From Tolypeutes matacus (taxonomy: Eukaryota > Chordata > Mammalia > Cingulata > Chlamyphoridae), in the NCBI GenBank assembly GCA_026826555.1, contig JAKSZT010054334.1, positions 35,718,055 through 35,782,054 of the forward strand: a stretch of 64,000 nucleotides of DNA, read 5' to 3'. A model generated the notes under the pieces. It made no database searches. It saw nothing but the letters and a program-made list of their open reading frames with translations, and was not told where the DNA came from. A program made the position numbers and the translations under genes. Positions 47,101-59,775 of this stretch are shown here, piece after piece; position 1 is the stretch's first letter; each line of letters begins with the position of its first letter.

Positions 47101-50100
47101 ACAAAAATGGGAAAATAGTCTAGATTATGGTCTCTAAAATGTAGAACTAATTAAATAAATTGAGGAAATATTTCTGATAGAAAAACTCTGAAAAAATGAT
47201 ATTTATTCCCCAAATAGTTCATGTTGTAAATAAGTTTAGAATACTTTAAGGAGTATGTTCTGAGTGTCTTCTATAAAATGCAATAGATATTTTTTGAGAT
47301 TATTAAACTACAGAAGAATAAGTTAAATCAAAGAATAGTCTTATATCTTGAACTAGGATTATTGACAAATATTCATCTGTAAATTCCCATGTAGTTCTGC
47401 ATATATCTACTTGAGTATATATATACTCAAGATGTATTTATAAAATAAATGAAAGAGTGAATAAAAACATGGGCTAAAGCCTGAATAATGTACTAAAATA
47501 TATTATGGAAGTCCAATAAGCAAATTCAGTAAGAAGCCTTATATTTACTTGCTATCAGAAACTTTAAAACAATATGCATTTGACTACGTTATTTTACCTT
47601 TATTTTAGTTTTTGACATACCTCAGCAATATTAGTATATATTAATTTAACAAATATTTTTAATCTTTTTAACTTGGGTGGAGGGTATTATGATTTTAAGT
47701 AAATTGTAACATCGTTGAAGGTAGGAATTAATAATATACTCTTTTGGACCACAAAAGATGCAGGAATTGCTAGGTTGAATTTAAAATATTCACTTAAATT
47801 CCTATCATTTTCTATTCTTACAACAAATTTTGGACTCTAATTCTTTAACTTTCAATAATTCCAAACAGTTGAAACTTTCTCATGCTTTTCTTACTTAAGC
47901 TTATTTACACTCAATTTATTTTACCATAGTCAGTCATTAAAATAAAATAATAAACTACACCTGCATCCAAAATAAGCAATCAAAGATCACTTAGCATACA
48001 TTCAAAGTTTTGCTGTTTTTCAATTTGGGTCAATTGGAGTTGATAAATAAATATTCCTAATATCATATAGTCTACATTATTAATTAAAATATTTTGGAGC
48101 TATTTGGAGAATATAAATTAAAATTGCTTCCTACCTAGAACCACAAAAAATAAATTTCAGATATACTAAAGTTAATAATTTGAAAAATATTATAAGAGTA
48201 ATTAAATAAATTATACAGAATAGCTTTATAATTGGGGGCTGTAAAAGTCCTTACATAGCATGACACTATATAGGAAAAATGTAGAAAATGAGATTCTCTA
48301 ATGCCAAAGACATTAATTAAAGCTAAAAAGCAAAGTCCAAAGTGACAATGAAATTTTATATGTAAATATGAATAACATAAAATAACTTCTAAAATTCACT
48401 AAGCAAAGGACAGCTTATGAGGAAGAAAAGAAAATGCCTAAAACAAATTGTGAAAAGATGTTCAACTCTTCATTAATCACAGCATTCAAGTAAAAATGAG
48501 GTATCTTCTTTGTACACAGAAATGAAAAAAATTTACAAAAACCAATATTGATAACAGGGTGAGTTAAAAAGCCACTATCATACTGAGCTAGTAGGTGCCT
48601 ACATTTATACAAATAATTTGGGGTCCACCTTTTTAACAACTAGCAAAATTTGAAATATATATAACCCTTTGCTGAGGAAATCTTCTAAAAACTTTTCATT
48701 CAGAAAAAAAATCACACAGTTTGATAAACATATCTACAAGTATGTTAAATGCAGCATTTTTTTTGTAATAGCAAAATTTTGAATACAATTTAGATTGCCA
48801 TTAGGGATTTAGTTCTAAATTATGGTCTTTTCACATAATAACTTACAAAAATTTCTCTTAAAATATTTGGAAATCTTTTTTACATGCAAAGACATGGATA
48901 TGTATTGTTAAATAAGAGAAAAAAATGTAGAACAGTAAGTATAATAATATCCCATTTTGTGTTAATACAAAACTTTTGCATGCATAGAAGAAAATCAGAA
49001 ACATTTCCACGGAAATGTTTACACTGTATAGTTTTTGGGTAAAATAATAGGAGTCTTTCCATTTTTATTTATCATATCGTTTTTAAAAATCATGCCTGCC
49101 TTCAAGGACTTTAGAATCAAGTTAGCCACACAAGATAAGGAAAACCTATACGGTTGAACAGTCCAATACTTAATAAATTGTTTTCTTATGAAGAAAAAAC
49201 ATAATTTAATTCTGAAAATCTTTACATGTTTTTACTCCATTTGTTCACTGATGAGATGTCATAACCATTAAAGTAAAATAAACATGCTGTCATACCTATG
49301 TGATTGAAAAAATATATACCATATGCCATTTTATTTTTAATATTTTTTATTTTCTGAAACAAAAGAGATTGTATGTTAAATTGCATCCAATTTAATGCCC
49401 AAAAGAAATTATTCTCTTATAATTAAAATTAATTTTATTCAGAATCATTTGCAGGCCATGGGTAATTAACAACAGAATTTCTTTTAACCTATGCTAGCTA
49501 GATTTATTGCTGGTTAGATGAATGATTCTGGCAGCGTTTTACCTGAGGCAGTTGTGTGGACTATGCACCTTTAACATTTATTTAGCCTATAAGAAATGTT
49601 GTACAAATCAATCTTCTTGATATGGCATTATGAACAGTAAAGCTTTTCTTTTTAATGCATTTCCTTGCCAATTTGGCCAGAATCCAATTGAAAATTAGTT
49701 CTAAGTTACCAATTTGAAAAAATATATATATCAAGCAACAAACAAATATAGTCTAGAATAATCCATTATAATCTTAAATCATTTGAGAACAGAATTTTCA
49801 TTATGCCAACTTTGTTTATTCTAATGTGACAGAACTTTGCTTAGAAATGTAATATAAACTTTCTTAGTTTCATATGACCTATTGGTTTCAATTTAAAAGT
49901 CTTTCATCCTTCCATTATATTTCATTCTTTTATGAAAGTATAGAATTCTGAAAGTTAGTTGTTTAGTATGCCTATTTAAAATTATGCTTTTAATTAAATA
50001 ATATACATTTCATATTAAAATAATTTCTCCATTTAAACAATGGAGAAATAAGGAAATATAGCTGACTTAAGGGGATATGCAGTTGGATAAACTGAAGACA

Positions 50101-50690
50101 AAAAACTGTACATGCCACAATATACTTACTATAATTAACAATGATTTCTAAGACTGGTCCAGTAACAATCCCTTAAGAGTAACTCTTATTATTACTATTA
50201 CAGACTTGTATGAAGACACGGAAGACATTGACATAGTTAAGCCTGATGAGGATTACAGGCTAATCAATAGATGCATATTCTAATAGGGATATAAAAATAT
50301 GTGATTGCTACATAAAATATTAGAAAATTTGTGAAGTCTTGGTTTATTCTGTCACATTCTTGTTCTCACGAAGATAGGAAATAAAAACTGGTCACTATCA
50401 CTTCCAAGAGATCATAGTTTGCAATTTGCCAGCAACTAAAACATACGGTTGGTATCCATGAGGGGTCACTGGAAGATCAGACCTAAGACTTTAAGGGTCG
50501 TTGTCATTCCCAGCTAAATTCCATTTCAGCAGGACAGAACTAACCTTAAGTAAAAATTGGTAATAGTAGAATCCAAATCAAGCATGGTTGCAACCTTGGA
50601 CCTAAAGTATTAAACTATTCAGATACTGAAGAAAGTGTGTCCACAGAAGGCAGATTTCAGAATTATCAATAAATCACATGGGCGTGATTA
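44146..50690. other. 6.5 kb interval with no recognised repeat
   Basis: The longest such stretch in the window. AT-rich. It contains a T-run at 44887-44900, a perfect 22-bp palindrome at 47410-47431 and an 11-bp-arm hairpin at 50023-50049. No exon, promoter or RNA gene could be supported. It is probably mostly unique sequence. The part at about 49430-49710 has higher complexity and homeodomain-type TAATTAA cores, but conservation cannot be judged from one genome. Confidence 0.45.
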
Positions 50691-51965
50691 AATAAAAAAA
50701 TTATAGTGGCCTAATCCCCAACCCTAGCCAGAATCTTCTTATAAAAATACAGAAAACCCATTTCATTTCAAGATGAGCAACTAAACAAACAATAATTAAA
50801 CTTCATGAAAAATATATAAATAATGAACTGAATTCTAACTCAACGAATGCATGAGAGAAAAATATGGATATAAAGCAAATGAACTCAAAATCAACTAAAA
50901 GAAATTAAGAATATTTTAGACGGTATGAGAGAATTTGTAAATCAGAAAGAATAACTTTCATAACTAAAATGAATAAGCAATGATAGGATGTAAAATAGAA
51001 AGATTTACCAAAAAAAAAAAAAAAAACAAAAAACAAAAAACAATCATGGTTATTTCATAAATAAAGGTTAAACTAGAAGGAACACAAAAATGAAGGGACA
51101 CCATAGAAAATATAATAAAAGAAAGAAATAATGCCAAGAATTAAAAAAAAATCAATGAAATAAAAGATTGATACACTTAAGGAAAACAGTTTGAAAGAAA
51201 AATGTATAGAATACATGTATATAACAAAAAATTAAAAGAATTAAAAAAACAAATACATATGTGTGTTAGTATACATTTTTTTTTCCCTGAAGAAGCAGAA
51301 GTAGTAATAAAAAGAATCTTCATATTGATAGGGCTTACTGTATACCTGAGAAAGTGGTCCCAGAAGAGAACAACCAAAACTGTTATTTATTCTACTTAAA
51401 TTGCTGAGATATAGTTATATCAACCAAAGCAAGTATGTCTCATATAACAGAAAGAAAATCCTTACAGCAACTTTCATATCAAAACACAATGTAACAAAAT
51501 ATTTAAGGTACTCAAGGAAAGAAAATGTGAATCAAAAATTTTATTTCAACCAAACTGACTTCACAAATATAAAAGCCAGAGATTAATAATTATTGTTAAT
51601 AACATGTACATTCTAAAGCATTGTCTCTTGTTCTTAACCAATCTCCTAGAGAATAAGCTTCAAACAACCAAGAAATATCTTAGAACAAACTTCCACATAA
51701 TACCTGGCAGCAAGTTTTAGTATATATAACACTAAAGCACAGCAATAAAGATGGCATAAGTATATGTTCAAAAAATAAAAATATGAAAATATATTTTAAA
51801 AACCAGGAGAACAGTGATTGTAAAGTAGAAGACAGTTGCTGACTGCCTCATAACAGGAATAAAATATTACTTTAGAATAAATGCTGGAAGAGAGAGAGAG
51901 AAAAGAGAAAATGTTATTAGTTCATTTCATTATTGTGCATACTGAGAACATAAGGAATTTTAAAA

Positions 51966-52956
51966 ATCTTAAAGAAATTGTAGATTTACAGAAGAGTCAT
52001 GCAGAAAGTAGAGAGATCCTGTTTCTCCCACTCAAACATGCAGTTTCTCTATTAATGACTATTTGCATTAGCATGGTATCTTTGTACCAATTGATGAAAC
52101 AATATTATTATAATTTTACTATTAATCATAGTCCATAGTTTACATTAAGGTTCATTGTTTGTATTGTACATTTCTATGGTTTTTAAATTTTTTATTCTGG
52201 TAACATATACAATCCAAAATTTTCCATTTTAACCACTTCCAAATATATAATTCAGTGGTGTTAATTATAGTCACAATTCTTGCTACCTTCATCACCATTC
52301 GCTGCCAAAACTTTCCATCAGCCCAAATAGAAATTCTGTACTAATTAAGCGTTAACTCCCCATTCCCTACACCCACTCCAGCCTTTGTTAACCTATAATC
52401 TAGATTCTGACTCTATTAATTTGCATATTCCAAAATTTCATATCAGAGCCTAAAATATTTTTCCTTTTATGTCTATCTTATTTCACTCAACATAATGTCT
52501 TCAAGTTTCAACTATGTTTGTTCCATGTATAAGAACCCTATTCCTTTTCATGGCTGAGTAATATTCCATTGCATGTATATACCACATTTTGATTACCCAT
52601 TTATCTGTTTATGGATATTTGGGTTGCTTCCATCTTTTGGCAATTTTGAGTAAGGCCTCTGTGAATATCAGTGCCCAGATATCTGTTCAAGACCCTGCCT
52701 TCAATTTTGGGGGGTATATACCTACAAGTGGGTTTATTGCATCATATAATAATTCCATACGTAATTTTCTGAGGAACCACTAAACTGTTTCCATAGTAGC
52801 TGCACCACTTTACATTCCTACCAACAATGTATGAGGGTTCTTATTTCTCCATATCTTCTCCAAAGCTTATGTCCAGTTTTTTAATAGTAGCCATTTTAGT
52901 TGGTGTGAAATGGTATGTGATTGTGGTTTTGATTTGCATTTCCCTTATGGCAATAT
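51966..52956 (-). mobile_element. 5'-truncated L1, minus strand, with target duplication
   Basis: About 990 bp. It begins with the reversed 3' end ('aattgtagatttacagaaga'). It runs through the reversed 3' UTR ('taacatatacaatccaaaat', 'aagcgttaactccccattcc') into reversed ORF2 C-terminus ('cattgcatgtatataccaca', 'ggttgcttccatcttttggc', 'ttctgaggaaccactaaact'). Flanks 'aggaattttaaaa' (51953-51965) and 'aggaaatttaaaa' (52957-52969) agree at 12 of 13, a good target-site duplication. Confidence 0.88.
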
Positions 52957-53220
52957 AGGAAATTTAAAAGCAGTAGTTATAAGAAGGAGAGATAATGATA
53001 AAGTTAATCAATAGAAAAATAATTTTTAAACAAATCCTAAGTATGAAAAAATATAACAACAATAACAAAACATAAGGGGCAACTAAATTGAGCCAAAAAT
53101 TTGGTCTTGTTAATAAAAGTAAAGGGCTTTATCTTACCCATTAAAAGAAAAAAAAATCACAGGTTGCTAACAAAGCAAAATCCAACTTTATTATACTCTA
53201 CATGACCTAAAAACACTTAC

Positions 53221-53275
53221 CCCCCCAAAACAAACAAAAAAACAAAAAACAAAAAACACTTACCTAAAACAAAAC
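53221..53275. repeat. C-run and CAAAA-type simple repeat
   Basis: A run of C followed by CAAAA/CAAAAAA units, interrupted. Confidence 0.7.
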
Positions 53276-53550
53276 AAAGTAAAAAATACATAAGGTTAAA
53301 AAATAAAAAGATATGAAAAGGTATACAAGAGTAATGACCTTGACATAGGAAAAGTTAAAACCTCAAGAAAAAAAAAGAATTAAATAAAACAAAAAAGAGA
53401 CACTTTATAATGCTGAAGACAAGAAGTCACAGTGGAGACAAAGCAACACGTTAAATATAACAAAAACAACAGAAAACTGCATGGAGAAATACAGCAGTAT
53501 TAATATGAGATATTGGCATACCTCTCTCAGACCAAACTAGATTAAGGCGA

Positions 53551-54190
53551 TGTATTAGTCAGCCAAAGGTGTGCTGATAGAAAATACCGGAAACCTTTTG
53601 GTCCTTATAAAGGATATTTATTTGGGGTAGAAGCTTACAGTTATCAGGCCATAAAGCATAAGTTTCTTCCTTCACCAAAGTCTGTTGCCACGTGTTGGAG
53701 CATGATAGCTGTCAACGTTTGCCAGGGTTCAGGCTTCTTGGGTTCCTCTCTTCCCGGGGCTGCGTTTCTCTCCGGGCTCAGCTCCTCTGGTTCCTCCACA
53801 AGGTCAGCTGTAGACTATGAGGCTCTTTAGGCTTTGCCTCGCTCCACAAGGCCAGCTGTGAACCATCAGGCAAATGACTCATCTCTTTTCCCGGAGCCTT
53901 CTCTCCTTACTCATGACCAAGGTCCTCTGTGTCCTTACTCCCCTAGGCTCCAGCATTAACACTTATCATCAACTCCAACGTCAAAAACTAAACTCCAACT
54001 TTGTCCTTTGCCATGTCTTTTACCTTTGAAACCCCACCCACCAAGGGGTGGGGCTCAACACCTACTGACGTGGCCCAATCAAATCCCTAATCATAACTTA
54101 ATCATGCCCAGATGAACAGACCAGTTTACAAGCATAATCCAGTATCTATTTTTGGAATCCATAACTGTATCAAACTGCCAAACTGCTACA
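53551..54190 (-). mobile_element. LTR, xenarthran type, minus strand (640 bp)
   Basis: Begins 'tgtattagtcagccaaaggt' and ends 'aaactgccaaactgctaca', TG...CA. It shares its opening and end with the LTR at 21354, and is the better preserved member. GC is higher than the surrounding L1. Flanking pentamers (ggcga, gatga) agree at only 3 of 5, so the target duplication is uncertain. No internal viral sequence adjoins it. Confidence 0.85.
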
Positions 54191-54690
54191 GATGACAAAA
54201 CAAGTAATAACTCAAATAATAGCTCAAAAATAAAAGCTCAAACAACATAATCAACACGATAGATATTGATAGTAATACATATTAGTATCTGAATCTGAGC
54301 TATATTGTATGCTTCTTTTCAACTGCACATGAAACATTCACAAAACAATGTTCCCCCAATAAAAATGATAGAACCAGTGTAGGTAACCACATTGTAAAAC
54401 TATCGATTATTATTTTTTTTAATTTTAAAGCTTCTTTGACTTGGAAATCCAAAGTAAACAGCTATTGGTTCAAAAATGAGATTGGGAAGAATCTAGGAAA
54501 ACACAATAACTATATAAGAATCTTTTGGACAAATTGCTAAATCAATACTCGGAAAAAATTCATAGCAATAAATACTTATTAAAATTAGCAAAAGTAATTA
54601 AACTCAAAACTCAAATTATAAAAATAGGAACAGAGAAAAATGAAGAAGAAAATGCAAATTAATAATATAAAAATGCACACGAAATAATTA

Positions 54691-55147
54691 GAATATGCAA
54701 ATTTCAAAGTCAGAAACTATAATATAGGCTACCAGAGGTGTGATGGGGTAGGGAATGGATAGTTAATACTTAATTGGTGTGCGTTTCTGTTTGGGATGAT
54801 GGAAAAGTTTTGGTAAAGAATGGTGTTAATGTTGGTATAACATTGTGCATATAATTAACACCATTGAACTGTATAACTGAAAGTGATTAAAATGGGAAAT
54901 TTAGGTTGTTACTGGAATATTTTTTTTTAAATACACATAGAACCTTCCAACACAGTAAGCCCTAATTTAAACTATAGACTATAGTTAATAGCAGAATTAT
55001 AATAATATTGTTTCATCAATTGTAACAAAATTACCACACTAACACAGAATGTTAATAATAGGGAAAACTGCATGTGTGAGAGGTGTATATGGGAACTACG
55101 TACTTTTGGTATGATTTTTCTGTAAATCTACAACTGCTCTAAGAAAA
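54691..55147 (+). mobile_element. 5'-truncated L1 3' UTR, plus strand
   Basis: 3' UTR only: 'gaatatgcaaatttcaaagt', 'taccagaggtgtgatggggt', 'taattaacaccattgaactg', and the end 'tgatttttctgtaaatctac' with A-rich tail. 'aaataatta' occurs at 54682-54690 and 55148-55156, a plausible 9-bp target duplication. Same 3'-end type as 23600-24385. Confidence 0.82.
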
Positions 55148-56442
55148 AAATAATTACCTAATGAGTTGGAAAACAGAAAAAAATGTAGAGCTAATTAAAA
55201 CAATTATTAAACTGTTCCTTAGGAAAAAATATTTATTAAGGAGGCTTATCCCTAGCCAAATTAATCACAATTTCAAAGGAGGAGGTGAATGCACCAAATA
55301 AAAATGTTTAAATAACAAAGGGGAAATTAATATTCTAAAATAGATATTATTTTATATGACAAAATTAAATAACATTTATAAATGTGAAAACCTAGAGGAA
55401 ATGGATTACTTCCAAGAAAATATATTTTACAAAAAAATCACACCCAAAATGCTGGAATATCTCAACAGAACACCTTCCACAGGACAATTAGAACGATAAA
55501 AAAAATTTGCCATTCAAAAAAATCCCCACAAAGATGGGAGGTTTCACATGGGATTCTAACAATCCATAACAAAACAGTTAGTTCCATTGCTACTTAAACT
55601 ATCCCAAGGTATAGAAAAGGCAAAATGAAGCAACAATAGCTTTTGTAACAAATCTTGAAAATCTTGACAGAAAAAACAACTTGAGACTAAGTTCACTTAA
55701 GAAGATTAATGCAAAATATAGTAAATATGTTAGCAGAGACCAAAAACATGTTAAAATATAACATAATAACCAAGTGTGGTTTATCCCAAGGAATTAGGTT
55801 TGTTTAGTATGAAAATATATATCAATATCAATATAATCCACTTTATTAATAGGAATAATAAGAAAATATATCATCATCTTCATAGATGTTGAAAAGCTGT
55901 TGGACAAAGTTCAATATCCACTCCTGATTAAAAACTAAAAAGACAAAACATGTCTATAAATGGGTAATTGATGGACAGTTGCTGTACAAGAAAAAAATGT
56001 AGATAGCCCAGCTCAAAGGCCAGCATTTTGTTTATTGGGAAAACAATAAAGGCATTCTTAAGAACAGGATCAAGTAAAGCACACATTTCCACAACTTTTA
56101 TCATTATATTGGCATCATTAGTCATAGCAATCAGATGAAATGATTTTAGTAACAACAATAATCTGAGGCATATAAATGTGAATGGAGTTAAAATAATCAT
56201 ATTTGCAGATGATTTGACATCGAGACCTCCCTCCCCCTCCCACTGACAATTAATGGAGCCCTACAACAAACAAGAAAATACTTTAAAGTAGCAAGATACA
56301 AAAGCTATTAAAAAATTAGCAGCCTATTAGCAGCCTATTAGCAAAAACCAGTGAGAAGATATGAGAGAAAACCTCATTTTAAGGGCAAAAAACCAGCACT
56401 AAATATACCAATGAATGAAGACAGAATGAAAGGGAAAGGTAG

Positions 56443-56551
56443 AGGAAGGAAGGAAAGAAGAGAGGGAGGGAGGGAGGGAGGGAGGGAGGAAGGAAGGAAG
56501 GAAGGAAGGAAGGAAGGAAGGAAGGAAGGAAGGAAGGAAGGAAGGAAGGAA
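56443..56551. repeat. (GGGA)n-(GGAA)n microsatellite
   Basis: Degenerate GGAA/GAAA start, a GGGA block (56463-56489), then a nearly perfect GGAA run to about 56550, ending 'aaataaataaa'. It encodes spurious low-complexity frames on both strands. It sits inside the old L1 ORF2 remnant. Confidence 0.95.
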
Positions 56552-57614
56552 ATAAATAAAACTTCTATACCTAAATCTAACAAGAAATGTGTAGATCCAT
56601 ATGTAAAAATTACAAAACACTCCTGAAAGACACAAAAGTAGATTTAAATAACTTTATAGAGAGGACTTTTCTTGGATAGGAAAGTAAATCTTAATGAAAA
56701 TGTTCATTTGCTTAAAGGTAATTTATAAATATGGCCTGCTACAATTAAAATATCATCATGCACTTTCTTGAGCTAGGCACATTGGTTGTAAATTTTTATA
56801 GAAAAATAAACTAATGACACTAGGAAATCTGGCAAAAGAGAACATTTTATGTTGGGAAGAGGAGCTGGCAGTAGCTAGACCTATCAGATTTTAAAACACG
56901 TTATAAATCATACAAAATATAAAGACAATGGTATTGTCACATGAATGGACAGACAGGCTGATGTAGCAGAAGATAAAAATCCATAAATAGATTCAGTTGT
57001 CTATGGGAATTTCATGTATAACAAGATAAAAATTCAAATGTTTCTCACACTGTATATAGGACAAGTTTTTAAGTGCATCAGAAAAAATATTAAAAATAAA
57101 TATTTGGGGTATGACAACAAACATGAATGATTCCTTTTAATTGCACCTAGAAAAGATTGACAGATTAACTATACTTACCTATATATCTAAAGCTTTTTGA
57201 ATGGCAACAAAATTACAAAGAAAAAATAAAAAGGCAAAAGATCCCAAACCTGGAAAAATATTTCCAACTTACAGCACAAATATGCCCTATTATTTCAAGA
57301 GCTCCGAAAATTAAGAAAAGAAAGGTCAAAACACAAAATAAGCAAAGATATAGACAGATGTTTCACAGAAAAAAATGCAGGAAAATTCATTTTAAATATT
57401 TGAAAGGATTCTCATCTCAACCATAAAAAAGTGAAGTATAGATATTAAAACTACATGGGCAAATATCCAAAAGTTTGAGAAATACCCTTCTACTGAAGCT
57501 GTGGAGAAAGACTCTCTCATACCTTTTCAACAGATATATAAAATGATATACACTTGCAGAGGGGGAGCTAGCAGTATCTAAAATAAATATACATGAATAA
57601 TTACTCTCCATCTA

Positions 57615-57785
57615 AGGTCAGTTACCCCAGAAGCAGATCCTGAGATGAGGATTTGGGCTCAAATATTTTTTGAGTTGTTCCTGGGAGATTTAGCCAACGG
57701 AATATGGGTACAGGACAGAGAAGAGCAATAAGCCAAGCAAAGTCATGCCCCAGGTGATGCCACACAGAGAAGTTCTCAGTCTGAT
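57615..57785. repeat. Probable LTR fragment (ERVL type)
   Basis: 'agaagcagatcctgagatga' (57630), 'tttgagttgttcctgggaga' (57670) and 'gccaacggaatatgg' resemble an ancient mammalian LTR. The family is not fixed. It may continue on the other side of the hAT element at 57793. Confidence 0.4.
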
Positions 57786-57792
57786 CCTTAAA

Positions 57793-58632
57793 CAGTGGTT
57801 CTCAAACTTGGATATTTTGGACAGTATCACTCTTAAATATTATCGAAGGTGCCAAGACATTTTTGTTACTTAGCTTATATTTATCTATCTATCATATTAA
57901 AAATTAAAACTGAAAATTTTAAACGTTGTTTTAATTTAAAAAAATAACAATGATAAAACAATTACATGTTAACCCAAATAACAAAATAACCATATATTCC
58001 AAAACAAAAGAAAACTTTTGATTAGGGTGGTATCGTTTTTTACCTTTTGCAAAACTCTTTAAAGTCTGACTTACTAGAAGATACATACCTGAATTCTGAC
58101 TTGGTCTGTCAAATGTTTTTCAAATTAAAATGTTTTATGAATAAAGAGGCTAATTCTTCTTGGAACCCAAACATTTGCACAATTTCTTTTACTGGAGATA
58201 ATCCTCAGAAGGCAGCTGAATTATTTTAAGTGTACTTCCCATTTTGTCACACAGAATATTAAAAAGATGTGGACTCAAGGATCAGAATTTAGTAAAATTA
58301 ATCATTTTTATTGTTTCATCAAGGGCATTCTTAAGTGGCACTAACTTGCTTTTCTTTCCTGCGAGTGTGTGGCAGTGATGGATACAGTAAATGCTAGTAC
58401 AGTTGGGTGCTACTTCCTTGATTCAAGCTAAAGCACCAGCACTTTTACCCACCATTTACTTTGCACTGTCAGTACATAAATCAATCCATCAAAAAAAAGG
58501 AAATAACATCTTAATTTTTGTTTGTCTGTTTGTTTTGCTTTGTTTTAGAAAATAAGTTTGACCTCAGGACAAAAACCTGAAAGGTTTCTGGAGACCCTCA
58601 GTGGTCCATAGACCATGTTTTGAGAAATATTG
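57793..58632. mobile_element. hAT-Charlie DNA transposon relic
   Basis: About 840 bp. Left end 'cagtggttctcaaacttgg'. The right end 'gttttgagaaatattg' is a worn reverse complement of the left. The sub-terminal 'ggagaccctcagtggtccat' block (58591) is typical of Charlie elements. The middle (58300-58480) may be decayed transposase sequence, with no open frame. No 8-bp target duplication remains. Confidence 0.7.
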
Positions 58633-59409
58633 CCGTAGGGGCACTCTGTAGTGTACATGATGCCTCTGGAGTTGTCCCAGCCTGAGGCAAGAAAAGTCCT
58701 CAAAATGACCAGTGTCAGTTACCCCCATCAGGATGATAATTCCATCACTGTGAAGAGCCTGCAGTAACCAGGTGGCAATCATAGATTCAGATTTTAGATT
58801 TAACCAGACTCTTATTTATCCCTTGCTTTAAGTATCTCCATTTTGGAAACCAGAATGACAAGCCAAATAATCTTAAGTTTTGAGACAGGAAGCAAAAATG
58901 ATAATGGGGCCACTCCTACTTCCATACTTTGGTTTCTTGACCCATACATTTAACCTATTTAAGACACAGCAACATGTATAGTCCTTAATTAAGGCATATC
59001 CATATCCTGAAATACAGCACCCCAACTTCACAGGATGTCATTTCCATGCTGATGCATTCCCAGGAGGCCATTCCAATGCACTTTCAGCCCAACAGCTTCT
59101 GGTAGATGTGGTATGTGGTTGGACAAGTGGAAAACTAAGTCATTGCCAATTATTGTTTCTCGTTGGTCTGACATGGCATTTTTGGGGGCCCTGTATTAGT
59201 ATATCAGACACTCTGCTAACACTTAAGTAATGATTTTGGTTAAATGGTGGGCAGGAAAGGCAAACATATATGGAATACATGACCATCTCAGTCAGAAGGA
59301 ACCATTGCATTTTGATGGTATTAGTGGACTGATAAAATCTATTTGCCCATATTGGCTGGATGTTTTCCCTCAGGGATAGTACCATGTGCAACTTCAGAGA
59401 CAAGGTCAT
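58633..59409. other. Unassigned interval
   Basis: Nothing recognised with confidence. It could hold LTR or ERV-derived sequence flanking the pieces on each side. Confidence 0.35.
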
Positions 59410-59775
59410 AAAAGGCACTACAATTTCCTCCTTTCTTTCTTATATCACTTGCTCTGGGGGAAGCCAGCTGCTATGTCATGAGGAGACTCACTTGTGAAGA
59501 GTCCTACATGGGAGGAACTGAAGCATCTGGTCATAAGCAGTAAATAACTGAGGTCTCCTGCCAACATCCATGTGATATTCCAGCCCTTCCAAGCCATTAG
59601 ATGGCTGTAGCTCTTGTCATCTTAACTTCAACTCCATTTAACCCTCTGTCCCAGAACCACCCCATTAAATGACTTGACACTCAGATATTGTGTGACATTT
59701 ATAAGTGTGTGTTACATTAGGCTGTTAAGCTTTAAGGCAATTGTTTCATGGCAATAGGTAATTGATACACCATCC
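59410..59775 (+). repeat. LTR 3' part (MaLR/ERVL type)
   Basis: 'atcacttgctctgggggaag' (59445), 'ctgctatgtcatgaggagac' (59469), 'gatattccagcccttccaag' (59574) and the end 'ggcaataggtaattgataca' (59750) follow the pattern of an ancient mammalian LTR 3' region. The 5' part is not recognised. Confidence 0.5.

Larger units (their letters stand above)
50700..57600 (+). mobile_element. Very old L1, composite, interrupted by three later elements
   Basis: Plus-strand L1 order can be followed across the insertions. A 5' and ORF1-like segment runs from 50700 to 51960. ORF2 endonuclease pieces follow (53400-53550, then 54210-54420 with 'gcttcttttcaactgcacat'), then the linker 54480-54690 and the reverse transcriptase 55160-56220. 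There, 'ttcatagatgttgaaaagct' encodes the FIDVEKL motif A counterpart near 55885 and 'atatttgcagatgatttgac' the FADDL motif C near 56200. C-terminal pieces run to about 57550. Frames are broken everywhere. Interrupted at 51966-52956, 53551-54190 and 54691-55147. Confidence 0.68.
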
